DNA from: Strigops habroptila
Taxonomy: Eukaryota; Chordata; Aves; Psittaciformes; Psittacidae
Reading direction: 5' to 3'
Length of the DNA stretch: 64,000 nt
Assembly (NCBI RefSeq): GCF_004027225.2
Contig: NC_044279.2
Coordinates: 28,498,705-28,562,704, forward strand
Part shown: piece after piece, positions 13,972 through 31,593 of the stretch
Layout of the letters: every line of letters begins with the position of its first letter
Position numbering within the stretch: the first letter of the stretch is position 1
The notes under the pieces: generated by a model
Seen by the model: the letters and a program-made list of their open reading frames with translations, nothing else
The model's database searches: none
What the model was told of the DNA's origin: nothing
Position numbers and translations under genes: made by a program

Positions 13972-14189
13972 AGGCTGGGAGAGCAGTGCAGACTTCACCT
14001 TGGCAGTTGCTCTTGCCTGTTCTTTTGAAAGGCTGCCACGTTTGCAGTGAAGGGAATGCTGGAACACTCAGGGACATTTCAAAAGGCACTCGTTTAATTC
14101 CTTTTTACACTCGATTTGGTCACAAGCACCCGGGTGAACTGGTGTAGTACACAGCAGAGTAGCTTCTCAGGTCTACAAGGGCATGTAGT

Positions 14190-14472
14190 GACACGACAAG
14201 GGGGAATGGCTTTAAGCTGAGAGTAGATTTAGATTAGATATTTGGGAAAATTCTTTACTATGCGGGTGGTGAGACACTGGCACAAGTTGCCCAGAGAAGC
14301 TGTGGCTGCCCCATCCCTGGCAGTGTTCAAGGCCAGGTTGGACACAGGGGCTTGGAGCAACCTGGTCTAGTGGAAGGTGCCCCTGCCCATGGCAGGGGGT
14401 CAGAACCAGGCAAACTTTCAAGTCTGAACTTCCAACCCAAACCATTCTATGATGCTATGATTCTATGATGAT
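14190..14472 (+). repeat. CR1 LINE 3' end fragment
   Basis: It starts in AAGGGGGAATGGCTTTAAG, passes GGTGGTGAGACACTGGCAC and GTTCAAGGCCAGGTTGGACA, and ends in two or three copies of the CTATGATTCTATGATGA octamer tail. It abuts the orphan CpG island on its left. Confidence 0.92.
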
Positions 14473-14689
14473 AATGGAATCAGCAGTGACTGGATTGTAA
14501 ACACTAAAAGGAACATTTACAATAGTGCATTCATATTTATTAAGTTAATGGTTTTGATCAACTGTGCTTTTTCCAAACCTCCATGCTGCTTCCCCAAATG
14601 CAAGCCTAGTATGACTTGACAATTTCCACCAAATTAATGCTGCCCCTCGGGGGAGGAGGAAAGAGAGCCATTGATGAAAATGAGGCTTT

Positions 14690-15210
14690 TCCGACAGCGG
14701 GCTCTGCACAGCACTGCCCGTTGGCCGAAGTACATGGAGGCGTCCCATTTCTCTTCACACCCGACACATGGGCGCCTGTGTGCGGGCGCATCCCTGCAGC
14801 CCGCCGTGCCTCTCGCCGTGCCCTCAGCCTGCACTCGGATTATTGGGCTGCCCGTCCTCCGCGCCCGTCCCCGGCCTTTCGACCCGCACCACACCTACCA
14901 AGGTGCCGAGGCCACTGCCCGCAGGATTCCGCCCCAGCGCCATTCGCGCTCTCTGTGCTCCTCAGCCCTGAGGCGCGCCCGCCCGCCGCCGCCCTGCCGG
15001 TCCCGGCCGCCAGGGGTCTCCCTCGGCCGCCGCGTAGCGGTCGGGCACCCGGCGCCCGCCCCGTGGGAGAGCGGATCGCCAGCCCTGGGCGGTGGGGCTG
15101 CGGTCGCGCAGCGCATGGGAACAGGGCTACCGTTTGCAGTGGCAGCCGCTTTCTGGCTCTCTTCGGCTTGCTTCTCCCCGCCAGCAGGCTTCCCCTCCCT
15201 GCAGAGGCCA
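14690..15210. promoter_or_regulatory. Orphan CpG island
   Basis: About 500 bases with very high G+C and many CpG, flanked by AT-rich sequence. Neither gene in this window starts here: LSMEM1 starts to the right of 25.5 kb and runs the other way relative to this site. The open frames on both strands look like chance products of GC bias, with many Pro, Arg and Ala. It may be the promoter of a non-coding RNA or a distant gene's alternative start. Confidence 0.75.
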
Positions 15211-18200
15211 CGGAGTCTTGATAAATGGAAGATCTTTCTAGAAGTAACAACAACAACAACGGCTCTCGGGGCCTGCTCGGGCACTGCAAACATAGAAATA
15301 GGTGACGTTTTTGACAGGCCTGCCAGGAGAGGTGTGAGCTGACCAGTGACTGCTGCTTCCCTGTGCCCTGCTGCTTGAATAAAGACCCGAAAGCATCTGC
15401 TCTGCCTGGAGGTGGTTTCCAGGGGGAGACACGAAAACGTGAAGAGTGTTAAGAGCTTTCCAACTCGGGGCTGTTTCCTCTTTTACCACTTCATCTGTTA
15501 CCACTGTTCCTCTGGAGGAGGCCTCAGTGAGTCAGTCAGTGTTTATTTATAGGTGCTGAATCAGTTCACTAGGTTTCATTCACTCCCCATGTACTTCAGT
15601 GAGCTGACTCACTTGCTGTCAGTAGCTGGGGATCCTCCTGCTGCCGAGTTCTGTGTGCAGCTCAAGGTAGTTTGCATCAGCCCCCAAACACTAGGACCAG
15701 TGAGCACTCTTTTAAAGTCATTCAGTTACCATCTCTGTGTCAAGCAAGAAGTGCAACCTCAGAGCTGCTTCAGATCAAAGCAGCAGCTCAGGCACACCAG
15801 CCTGAACAAAACCTTACAGGTGAGCATCTGCAAGAAAACTTTCCTTGTGTCTCACAGTAAGTTGGTTGACATTGGGATTTTGTTTTAAAAACAATACACT
15901 TAAAAACTCTGTTAAAAAGAATATCATTAAATTCAGTGTTTGTTATAATTAGTTTACAGGTAGCAAACTTTTCCTGCATTATGCAGTTATTTAAGTTTGC
16001 TCCAGGATGCAAAGTCAGTCAGTCACTGCTGATGCACAAAAAGAAGTAGAATTCATGTCACACCTTCTGTTAAAAAATCAATAAAAATATTGTTATCACC
16101 TACATATCTACCCATATGATTTTAAGTACTCAGGGAGAAGTCTTTCTGAAGAAAATGCTTCAGCGTTTCTTTCAGGAAAATACTAAAGCATTATTGGAAG
16201 TTAACGAATTAGTCATGAGCTTTTGCTGAAGAGCAAAGGGAGTCTGTGTGTCTCAAAATTTTGTGTCACCTTGTAGGCAAGCACTGTTTTACAAAGTCGC
16301 TTACGTGGTGAAGAAAATATTCGAAATTAAATGAGCAGTGCAGAACTTGAGAAGCAAATCCACAATTATGAATAGATTTTTAAATTGGCAGGCAATCGAT
16401 TTTTAAATTGTCATTTCACTCTTGTGTGTAATGCGTTTTGCCTCACAGTGATAAATTAGCAGCAGTACTGTGCTGTTCCTACTGGAAGGTTCTCATTACC
16501 ATTCAGGGGTTTTGCTGGCTCATCAGTGAATCGTGGGCAGCATTCCGATTGCTGAAATGTGGCCCAGGAACCAGAGAAAGGAGAGGAGACTGAGTCTATA
16601 AAAGCCTTTTCCTGAATTCTAAGATTGATTGGGGTCTCGAATAAGACTAACGTATTTGGCCGTAGTGTTACTATTTTTATGTATCCCAGAGGAAGTGACA
16701 GTACATTCATCCCCTCTGTCCCCCTCTTTAATATCCTTCTTAATCTGGTGGGAAACTAAGAACAGTAACATGTAATGGACTGAATGTGCTTTTTTTCTTA
16801 ATTGAAGAGAACAGTTCCCTTAATCTCAGCAGCACTGGGATGCAATCTAAAGTTTTAATCCAACTTTCATTATTTGCCAACATCTTCCAAGATAAATTAC
16901 GCCAACAACCTATAAGAAGATCAAGTTAAGCATCTTCTCAGACAGATGACTTTCAGTTACTAGTCAAAACAAATCCAATTTTTAGTTGCTGTTTGCCTTT
17001 TATATGTATATGTATGTGTGTGTTGCTTAATCTCAGTTCCAGTTGTAACTGGTTGCAAATTTGCCAGAATAAACATTTTCAAAACACTAAAGCTTTCAAT
17101 GGAGCACATTGCTTTGGTGCCGTTTTCATTGGGGTAGGTTTTGAGTCTCAAAGCAGAAACTTCAGTCAGACAGGGTGAAATGAGTAAGAAAACTTGGAAT
17201 TTTGAAACTGAAAATGCATATTTGCAAGCAATTTCATGTGTAATTTTACAATAGTATGCTTTGGTAGAATGAAAATAAATATTTGATCTTCAAAGACTTC
17301 AGAACCCAATGAAAGGGATTTTGTTCTGCAGATAATTCTAGTTCTGACAATACTGCTGTTTTGTTGAACATTGTTTCACTCTGCTCATTTTGCAAATAAC
17401 CTAGACACTGCATTTAGTGTTCCTGAACAGTTTGGATTGTGTGCAGCACTCAGCACATCACCTTTGAGAGCATGTGGTCTAACAAAATTTGTGACAATCC
17501 TTTTGTCACTCCTGGAATTTTCTCTTCTCTTTTTCCAGATTCAGAGTACACACATCGTTATTGGTTTTTACCTGTGTTCAGCTTTGTATTGTTGTCAATG
17601 AGCGAAGCGTGTGAACTGAGCTCGTACTAGAGTTTAAGAATAAGCGTTATTAAAATTCCGAGTATCTCAGAGGGTAAAAAAGCTTTCTTAAGAGTAAAAT
17701 TGCTGGCAGAGTTAGTGTAATATGTAATAACAACAAGAACGAAAAAGTAAGGTAACAAACTATTTTTCATATTCACAAGCAATAGGTCAGGTAATAATGG
17801 GCTTACATTTCAGCAGGGAAAATTTTAGTTTGACTTCAGGGGAAAAAAAAAACAACCATATGGTTAGTTAAGCAGTGGAAGATGAGATATGTGGAAGCTC
17901 CATCACTTAAATGTTTTACAGTGTGAATGGACAAGCATCTGTCAGGAATGGTTTAAGTAAATTTGATGCTGCTGTCAGGCAAAGGAATGGATTTGATTGC
18001 TTCTCAAAAATGCGCCTTTACTGTCTGTGCATCATTTTCTACTAAAGATGCCTACCGCCTGGATTTACCTAACCTCCTACTGGTTCACAGACAGGTCCCT
18101 CTAAAGAATGTTTTGTCCTCAGTTCTTACGTGCTGCTTGTAGATATTGAGCTCTGTTTCCTTCTAGAGGAGCACAAGGCCGAGTACAAATTGATGTTCTC

Positions 18201-21200
18201 ATGGTAACATGACCCCAAAGAAGACAAGCAAATGCCTACACTGGCTGACCCTCTACTCTTTATTACTATATAGTCTCACCAGGTGTAGTTTTCACATGGT
18301 CAGATACAGTTCAATGGTTTTGGGTTAACACGAATATGGCCTATTGTGGATATCTGGAGCAAAGGAGTGTATTTCTCAGCAAACTAGCCAGGGAAAGAAA
18401 GTATTTTGTCTACTGATACGACCTAACCACCTGAAGATTCAGACAGCACTTCAGGGGCTGGCACCATGATGCCTGTGATGGAAGCTGAAGATAATTTACT
18501 GGTTAAATCTTCCAAGTGTTTCTCCCTGCTTACCAGCATCTTTCTAGTATTGTCCAGATTTATTCACCAGAAAATTGTCTGAAGCCAGTAATGATAGCAG
18601 CTGCAGCTCTTGAGAGAGATGGGTGTCAGTGGCATGTTGTTATCTGAACCCCTTTGCATGATTTTAATTTACAGTGGACTCAGCAAAATACTGAAAAGCA
18701 AGTTACTTTAGATAGATACATCTGTAGCCTACAAATCAGAGAAAAAGCAGCAGCACCACTGAGAACAGCTGTGGCTACTGTAAGATGAAATTGTGACAGT
18801 CAGATCACCTTCCTCCTGTTCTTTGTCTTAGTAGCAGACTTTGCAAAGGCTCCTGAGATGTGCAGCCTGTGTCGACAAGAGACATTGTAATATCCATATA
18901 CAGCACAGTGGTTACACCACATGCAGCTGGAGCTTGTGGTTTACTAGTCATTTAGCTGTTAATTATGGAGCTCTGGAATGAGCTGAAATTCACTTCAGGG
19001 TCAAGTTTGTAGATTTTAAGAGTCAAGCTTTGTTTGGGACTGTTTAACTGTCAATAGATTAGACAGAAACATCCCCCTGCAGGAGCTGCTACTTGCTTCT
19101 TTTTAGGGGGGTACTCCAGAAAGTGTTGGTGAAGTGGTTGTGGCACTTTGCTGCCAAGGCAGCCCTCTAAACCCTTGCTCTGGTCTCATACGGAAGCGGT
19201 TCTAACTGTAGATGGATATTGGTAACTTTAGCTGAGAAGCCATAAGCAGCCATATGCAGTGCTGCCCCGTGTCTCCCTTGTACACAAGTGGCTCCAACAA
19301 CAGATGTGTTTCAGCAGTGCTAGTAGAATGAGCCGGAGGAGTTCCTTGGATCTTTGCACTTCTTCAGTCAATGATCTTAATTGCTAATCACTGCAACTGA
19401 AGAAGCAATTAAATACAGAAAGAATGACTCGGGGCCTCGGTCCTCTGTGATACTGAGCATATCTGCATATCGTTATGCCCAAGCTGGTCCTAAGTCTGTG
19501 GCACTTAAGGGCACTCAGCACCTTGCAGGATCAAACCATGGAGTGACATCACCCTATCCCACCCCCGAGACTTCTAATCAATAATAAAGACAGAAAAAGT
19601 GGATTTATTATGAGTACTGATTGAATAACTAGATTAAAAGTAATTGAGAACAAAATCAGAGAGACGAAGAAGCTTTAATTTCTTTGGGGACTGTTGCTGT
19701 AGCACAGATTTTATTTACAGCCTTCTGCCAGAAAAAAAAATCTATTGACTGTTGGTGTCAGTTTCTAGTGGACTCAGACTGCTCTAATAGCTGCAGTTAC
19801 AACAAGGGATGTGACAAATCCACGTATTTGAGATGCACTGAGTACAAAATGCTAGAGTTGTTTCTCCCTGGCTAACAAGTAGAGATGTGTATTGGTGCAA
19901 GACAGGAGCTTGAAAGCACTTACAGTACCTACAAGATGACTGGGAGGGATGGGAACTCAATACTGCCACTAAAAAGCAGCTGACAGCTCAAAGAAGAACA
20001 GAGAAGCAACGCTGCGAGTGTCATGGTTTTAGTCTTAGGATACCTTTTCTTTCATTGTTTAGCAGCATATACAGAAAGATGTTTGGGTTGGGCTTTTAGG
20101 ATTTCTTTCCTTACAACTTATTCTACAGTTACTTTTATCATTCTCTGTTAGCTATTTTGAAGTCATCTTTGTAACAACTACTTGTGATGTCCAAAGAAGA
20201 TAATTACAACTGCAGCTGGGCATTAATAGCAGGAGTAATGAAGTCTTGAGACTGACCTCACGGTTTTCATGTGAATGACTTGACAGTAATGTGTCAGGAA
20301 AAGAAAAATCAAGAAATATAAAGAAGGTGACCTAAAACATAGGTGTGAAGCAAAGCACTCCTAATAGCAGGAATAGAATGGTTGGGCAAATCCGAACAGA
20401 GTGATACCAAGAAAGATTCCTGGGCGTAGTTCTTCACTCTGTTGTAGACAACATAGTAGCCATCACAGGAAGGACTAGCAGTCATTCTGGAAAAGGAGAC
20501 TGCAATACAAGTTGTTGACTTTGGTGACATTTGTATAAAATTGTCCAGAAAAGATAAGGAAGCATTGGGTGACAAACAGACCTCAGAGTAAAAGAGACGA
20601 TGTTGGACATACTCCATAGTGTCAGCTGCCATTGCACTGTTGAGATGGGAGTAACCAATTTATTGATAATGGAGGTGGCTTCTTAATGTATGTACCAGTA
20701 GAAGGTTCTTAATGCTAAAATGACAAAGCTACCCACCAGTGCATTAAGTGATCACACTTCTGGGTGTTGGTCTCCACAACTGTGTAAAGCCAGAGTGAGA
20801 AAGCATTTTACTCCTGCTTTTACCCTCTGAGGTACTGCTCCATTTTAAAAACATGAAGGTTCAGACCAGATTTCATCTGGCCATTCTCTGATAGTGGCCA
20901 ACAGCAACTAGAGGGAAGAGTACAAGAACATGTAGCATTTTCCCCACATCACTTTATAAAAATACTTGGCCTTCACCCAGAAACTGCCAGCAAATACTTA
21001 TTACAGAGTACTAGCATTGCTACAAGATGGGTCTTCCCAGACTGAGTCCTCTAAACCTGTTTCACATATGAGACAATATAATACACATGTTCAGCCAAGA
21101 CAAATTTGGGCTGAATATGACATGTTATGAAAGGCTTTGATTTTATTCAAGTTTGTTTTCTCACAAAAGGAGTAGTAAGTCAATCTGTTTACATGAACAG

Positions 21201-21235
21201 AAAGGAAAATCACCAAACTCCATGGCAGAACTGGA
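15211..21235. other. Intergenic, no gene seen
   Basis: Next to the CpG island there is an (ACA)n patch at about 15246-15260 and two AP-1 motifs (15528-15534, 15605-15611). The remaining 5.5 kb shows no coding exon, RNA gene or known repeat. Its right end runs toward the LSMEM1 3' end. Confidence 0.5.
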
Positions 21236-21675
21236 TTTATTTATAAGTTAAGGAATCTGAAGTTATCCTGAAATACAAATAATATAGAAGCAAACACAAA
21301 ATTTGTTCCAAAAAAATGGGAGAATGACTAAGTGAATAAAGTCATGCTGGAATCATGTGAACAGAAATTATTATTTTCTGTGATCACTCACATTTAAAGT
21401 AAAACTAAGCCCTTAGCCCTGTCATTTACAATGCACAGAGAATCTGGAACTCTTGCCCAAAATTATTGACAATCCATTGTTTATTTTAAATCATATGGGC
21501 TTAGTTGTCAACTCTATATTCATATGAAACAGGATAAAATACTGTTTTCTACTATCTTTCATACATCTGGCCTTTCTAATGCTCCTGTGACCATATCAGA
21601 ATGTTTAAGTAACCCGTGTGCCATATGTGAAAATGTCTTGAGTACATGAATATCCTCGAATTTCATTCCAAAGAT

Positions 21676-25493
<3,818 letters not shown>

Positions 25494-25498
25494 TGTGT

Positions 25499-28400
25499 CT
25501 AAAAGAACTAATAATTAAAAAAGTAAATTAAAACATGGATATGGGAAATAACTGGTAACAGTTGGTGTCCTGTTCTAAGGAAATGCTGAGCAGTCTTAAC
25601 CTTTAAAATAAAGGGATTTGAAGGACCAGCACACTTACTGGGTCTCAAAGGCAAGGGTAACTCAGTACATAGCACTTGTTTATTCTTGGAGATCTTTGAA
25701 GAGTGTAAGATTTCATTTGGTTTTGGGTTTTGGTTTTTTTTGTTGTTTTGGGTTTTTTGCCTTTTATTTTTATTTTTATTGAGAGTATGAAGAAGCCATG
25801 AGATTGAAAAGATAGAATATTGGCTATGCCTGAGCCGCTGAGGTCATCCCCTTCCCTGGGTCCCAATACAACTGAAGCAATGTCTTTGGAGATGAGTATC
25901 CATGTGCATACCTCACAGATTTTAGCAATGATCTCCCATAGAATCTTTGTGTAACTCCTGTAATCAGAATCATACCCCTTTTTGTTCATCTTTTCTAAGT
26001 TAAAATGTATTGACTGATGTCCTTAAGAAACTGGATATAACTTACATTTCCTTTCTGTATTTTTTTCTCTTTTTTAATATGCCATTCTAGTCAATCACTT
26101 CTGATGATGATGAACTATACTTAGATCCCATTGCAAGATCAAATAAAAGATCAGAATTACATTCTCAACCGCTGAGTATTTATAAAATAACATGCAGATG
26201 TTGAGTTGGTATTTGGTGGATGTCAAAGAAGAGAATAGGTAAAGATGGAGATATAGAATTTATGGTTAGAACTTTGTGGGAAGTAGTAAAAATATCCTTT
26301 CTCCATGGATCGAATCCTAAACATTACTAGGAAAGAAACAGGGATGAAAAAATAACTGTACTTCATCTCAGAGTAGCTATTAGTTCAAAACAGTTCTGCA
26401 GGCTGAATAAGTAAACACAAGTCTTTGTTCTAGCTGTTCAAAACAGGGACTTGAACTTCATTATCTCACATGCCAGGTAAACATCCTACCAGCTGACCTG
26501 TCTGGTTGCTAATGTCATTCTTGTCTCTAATTTTGACTAGTTATTCTACCTTTTCTGGAACTGATATGATCACTCCTGCAAAAGGTCTCTATTTCCGCAT
26601 TGTGTTTGTGCACATGTATATACTTACGCATACATATATTTATGTATGTATGTGAAGGAGAGAAACAGAAAAATCTATTTGACAGGTTTCGGCATTCATT
26701 TGACTTTAGTTATTTAGTTGTATAACCCTTTTGATCTGGTGTGTAAGATGCAGGGTGATAACCTGACCACAGTGAAAGCCAAACCTTCACTGACACTGGC
26801 AGGAAAGATGTCACTAGGTCCTCTGCTTAGAATGTCACTGTGAAGTTATTATTTGTGAAAAATGGAGCAAAAAGTGGTCTTCAAATGTGGTTCTACTCCA
26901 CATAGATGCTAGTTTTGGACAAATTAAAGCCTAATGGGAAAGACTTTTTTTCAGACTAACACTCCTTGCTTTAAAAAAAGTACTGGGTGATGCCTAATCA
27001 GCACTTCTCAGCAGAGTCTGGGTGCATGAACTCATTGAATGATTGCTTATATAAATACAGTTATAAAGGAAGATTATATATAGAAAAAAAGCAATACCTA
27101 AGCAGGCTGCTCTATGAATTGCATGTTATTCCTTAACAGTCTTTTGGTTTTCTTTATGCTGAAATCAGGACACCCTGACTCCAAAAATGTCTTCTAGTAA
27201 GAAGCTACAGTGCTAGCCAGAAGGAGATGCAGATGCTGTAACTAGGTGTCTTAGATGACACTGGCCACTGAAAACTTTATGTGTAATTATTGAAGGAAAA
27301 TACACACCTCCAGGTAATATTCCTCTTAGAATAAGACATGTCTTTTTGACCTTACAGTCACAGCCTGAAGGTGCCTTTCCCTGGCTGGTGAATGTAAGGG
27401 GGGAACTCACAGAGATTAGTTTAGACTTGGAGTCGAAGACCTCTTACCTATTTAGTATTTTATCAAAGCTCTCAAGGTCAATTTTACCTGCTAAACCTAA
27501 CTTAGCACTTCATGGGGTGCGAATCTCTTGTTGATGGAGGTTGTTAAGCCCCTAAGAGTGACTTCTGAATCCCAGCTGTGCTGAACTGCCCTCTTGACAT
27601 GCCTCTGAGCCCTCTCTCCCTCTCCAAGCAACAGAGAACACAATGTGACCAGCTTCCTAACATAGTGCTTAAATTAAAAACCTGAAGTTTGAGGAATAGC
27701 CCCGAGTGTTTAGAGAAAAGATCCAGTCCTTCCCTCATCAAACCAAATGCAGAAGATGATTGTTGCAATTCCCCCAGATTGGAGCACACAGCCAAGTAAC
27801 ATTCACTGAGCCTAAGTCTGAAGACTTAGTGCTTAAATCGTGCCTGACAATGGGTCTTACTCGCCTGTTCGCCTGATAGTGGAGATTGACAGGCCTACAT
27901 GTACACTTTCACATTTCTGTTTAATAGAGTGTAAGGAAAGATTACAGCTGAATCTTTTTGTCTGTTCAGAGTTGTTGCTGCAAAATACAAAGATAAGGTA
28001 GAAAGCTGGCACAGTAGTGGTCACCCTTACCGAGAGTATAGTTTTTAGGTGTCTAGCAATAATTTCAGGACTGTACGGCTGTATGGGTACAGATGGCTGT
28101 ATCCACTGCCCTTCCCCTAGGTTGCCACATGGTGCCAGGCAGCACGGTCTGTGAGCCACATCCCCACCGGCGCTGGCTCTGCTGTCTCCCCACAAGCACA
28201 TCCGTGGCCAGCTGCCATCATTAGAGAGCCCTGTGTTTCAACAATGGTGTGCTAGGAGTTACTACCTCGTGGCACAGAGGCTTTTGGTTATTTTTAGCTT
28301 CCAAAGAGCAGTTGTTTCTCTTGAGCATTTTGATTAGTACCTCCCTGAAACTTCAGGGAAGACTCTTCTTAACAGCTTGAGTGGTAATAAACGTGAGTAC

Positions 28401-30969
28401 CTTGGATTCATTAATATTACGAATTATGTTTCTGCATTCATTATTATTTTAAAACTGATTTCCTCACTGTGCATGTAATCACAGTGAAGATAACCATTAT
28501 TAATTCAACAAAGTCTAGATTACATTTGTTTGATTCTATTGACATGCCAAACAAAGGAGGATAGAGACATCAGTGCCACTGACCAAAAGTATTATTTTCC
28601 CAACAAACTAATCTACACACTGGGGTTTTTTGAGTCACTCTATCTCGTACTTTAACCTTGCTTAAAGACTTTTTTCCCCATGTGACTTCTAAATTTCTTC
28701 TTAAGCTGTTCTGGTAAAATTAGAATAAGAACACACTGAAATTCTTCACAGAAAAAAATAAAATCTAAAAGGAATTAAAAAGCAGGAGAGTGAAACATTA
28801 CTTACAACATAACTACGTTCAAGTAATGTGCCAGTATGGAAGAGATCAGCCAGTGAAAATCACCACTTGTTCTGCTGTTTTTTCGCTACTTTTAGAGCCT
28901 GTCAACCCCGGCAGGACCCATGGAGGCAGCTATGAAACAGCCTGTCCCTTTCAGTCTATATTTAGAGTTCATCTTGGCTAAGTATGCTGACTTCACAGTA
29001 TCGATCTGTTTATAAAGGAATCAGCACATACACAGTTCTTTTTTATTGTATTGGAATCATCATGATAATATCCCATCATGGAAAATGAGAAGGCTTGTTA
29101 CTGATGATCAATATTTCACTAACCTTTTGGTTTATGGTGCCTTTCCAAACTCATTTGCTACGCAGAAGAGTCATAGCTACCACACTGTAGCTATGATTAA
29201 CCAGTTTGCTATGCAGAAGAGTCATATCTACAGTATTGCAGACGTGAGTACATTAAAGGCATAGGCTAAAAAAACCCAGGGTATTTTCCTCCTTCTCCCC
29301 CACACCTTAACAGTTCAAATGAGAGAGTATTATGGGATGGACTAATTTGTATGACATTGCTAGTTGTTTAAAAATCAGATTCTGATGAGCTGTGTTGTGA
29401 GCACTGGTAACTGCTCCTTCGCAGACAGTTCTTGTGATCACGTTTTCTTCCAGCACACTGCAATGACAGCCAGCTGACACTCATGAAGGCACCACAGCTT
29501 GAAACAACAATCCCTGTCTGAAGTCATCCTATACATATAAAATTTTGAATCCTTTAAGCCGACAAAGTATTTTTCTTTCAGGAAACAAGAGGATACATCT
29601 TCTGACTCACAGTTCCCACCCCAAGCTGACAAGCTCTGCTGCTACCCAGTCCAAGTAACTGGGCCAGTAATGCAGATGTAATGGGCTTCCTCCCTTTCTG
29701 CACGGGTCTGCTAGCAAGGATGTGCAAGCCAGAGAAAAACTCTCACCTCCATCTCCAAAAGATTCCTGACACCATCCTGAATGGTAAGGCAAGGACCCAG
29801 GTCTCTGCAGTCCAAAGCTGGACAAGGTCTACAAACCCATCAGAACATACATGGCAGCAAAGAGGCCCGTCCCCCCTCAGCCAGCCTTGGAAGCCATCCT
29901 GGTCTCTGCAGTTGGCAGAGGCAGAGTAATGGGGGAAAGGGCAACCACGTGCTGGGCCGCCTGCCAGGCTTTCCTGTGGAAAGCACTGGAAAACACTGCC
30001 AGGACAGGAAGCTATCAAAAGTGCTGCTTTACATGAGCGAAGGGTGCCAAAGGCAGTTCCCAGCAACCAGGGCAGAGACCACCAGGCTTGTGGGAACATG
30101 GGCTGAGAAAACAAAGACAGCTTCGTCTAGCTCAAGGATCAGAAGTTTCTTCTCCACTTGCATGAAAAACACTGATAGCACATGTCAATAATAGCAGAGA
30201 CCTCAGCTGAAGGCCTTGTTGTATTCTACAGAATCAGTTTCATAAGCCAAACAAGTTCTTACATAATACGTTATTGCAGTGAAAAAAAAGAATTTAGAAG
30301 GTACAACTGATTGACATGTATGCAGTTTCTGGAATAGGTTGTGCTATAATCTGAAACTAAAAAAAAACCCAAAGCAAAAAGCCCTTATCAGAGCAAGCAG
30401 CAGTTTTCAGGGTGCGGGGTGGGGTTGTTTTGGGGTGTGAGGTTTCTTTCCTTCGCTGATAACTTGACTTACACTTCTAAGAATGTTTAACAAGCGCTTT
30501 TATTGAGAGATCTTCTAGTTCAGAAGCTGAAGCTAGCTGGGATTTAGTGTCTTTATTACATTACAACCCCTCATCCCTAAGACAGACAGTTCTCAGTTAC
30601 TGGCAGATTTCAGTGCTCTAGAGCCAGAAACCAAGGGTAGGAAGTAGTTTTTAACATGTCGAAAGCAGGGCAGCTGGAATGGCTCTGGTAAGATAAGGGA
30701 GAAGGTGGTGTGCACTTGTGCAGTACCAGAACTAGAAAACATTTCACCCTGAGAAAAGTGATGACAAGTCTACACTAGGCTGTTGTGCAGACCCTATGTA
30801 GATCATACACCTTCAAAACACAGCAAGGCAGTTTCACGTAGCATCTACTAAAGCAAGGAGACTAACCCAACTGCATTGCTGAATGGGCAAATAAACCCAT
30901 CTGTTTCAACCTTTGGCTGTTGCTAATGTTCCAGCTTTTCATTCGTGTAGTAATCACTATTACACAGAA
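25499..30969. other. Spacer between LSMEM1 and IFRD1
   Basis: It should contain the non-coding 5' exon(s) and promoter of LSMEM1, but no CpG island or TATA/initiator pair stands out. A short ATAC/TATG-rich patch lies near 26615-26655. The block near 29600-30190 is G+C-richer with open frames on both strands (29743-30114 minus, 29781-30191 plus) but no motif; it may be an unrecognised repeat. Confidence 0.5.
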
Positions 30970-30989
30970 AGCAAGCAACAAGAAACAAT

Positions 30990-30995
30990 TTTATT
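30990..30995 (-). terminator. IFRD1: Polyadenylation signal AATAAA, IFRD1 (distal of two)
   Basis: AATAAA on the minus strand, followed by A/C-rich sequence. A second copy lies upstream at 31038-31043. Which one is used cannot be told from sequence. Confidence 0.5.
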
Positions 30996-31507
30996 CCAAA
31001 AATTAAACTTCCAATTTCAGAACACAAGAATCTTGGGTTTATTTTACATTGAGGCAAGCATTTGTCATTTAGTACTTCATTGTAAGTGAAGGTAATGGAC
31101 TTCATAGGATAGTCATACTATGCAGAAAATTCTTTGTCCACCTGTCAGCCAGAGGAGTTTAAAAAGTTACTAAAGTAACTTCACACGAGCAAGTTCATCT
31201 TTTCATATTAGCACATTCTTACCAAAACACTTGGCCAATGAACTAATTTAGTTTGCCTTGATATAAAGTAAGGAATCCCATCTGATACACGGCATTTGAC
31301 TATAGTTATCCACCCCACTGAACAGTTCAGTAACAACATATTCAGACTTTGGAGCAAGTTGCATCTAATGCAAGTGTTACAATGTACCCCTGCACCCCAC
31401 CTTACACCCATCTATGTACAGCGTATATGCAAGTACACAACATGCATTGTATTTACAGTCTTTATACAACATCCCTGTGCACAAGTGCAAACTCACTACA
31501 GAAAGTT

Positions 31508-31533
31508 AAAAAAAAAAAAAAAAAAAAAAAAAA
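31508..31533 (+). repeat. Poly(A) run, 26 bases (U26 in IFRD1 message)
   Basis: An A26 homopolymer 60 bases past the IFRD1 stop codon. In the sense orientation of IFRD1 it is U26. Confidence 0.9.
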
Positions 31534-31593
31534 TCATTTAAAGGTTAAAAATACATTTCAATTATGAAAATTGAAAGCTGTGGAAAAGGAGAT

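Larger units (their letters stand above)
30970..31593 (-). other. IFRD1: IFRD1 3' untranslated region with two AATAAA signals
   Basis: Downstream of the TAG the minus strand shows AATAAA at 31043-31038 and again at 30995-30990. The end of the message should lie roughly 15-25 bases beyond the one used, so near 30970-31025. The region includes a run of 26 A on the plus strand (31508-31533), that is 26 U in the message. The extent is inferred from the signals alone. Confidence 0.6.

Noticed and set aside
13469-14089. 206-codon minus-strand frame
   Set aside because: It owes its length to the pyrimidine tract, read as Gly/Lys/Arg/Glu repeats, and to chance.
14616-15342. Overlapping 201-223 codon frames in the orphan CpG island
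   Set aside because: Open frames on both strands at once, with low-complexity Pro/Arg/Ala content, indicate base composition and not selection for coding.
1-21235. Expected neighbour TMEM168 on the left side
   Set aside because: No segment matching its multi-pass membrane protein was recognised; it probably lies outside the window.
29743-30191. Frames of 123 and 136 codons on opposite strands
   Set aside because: They overlap on both strands without any motif or splice support; possibly an unrecognised repeat.
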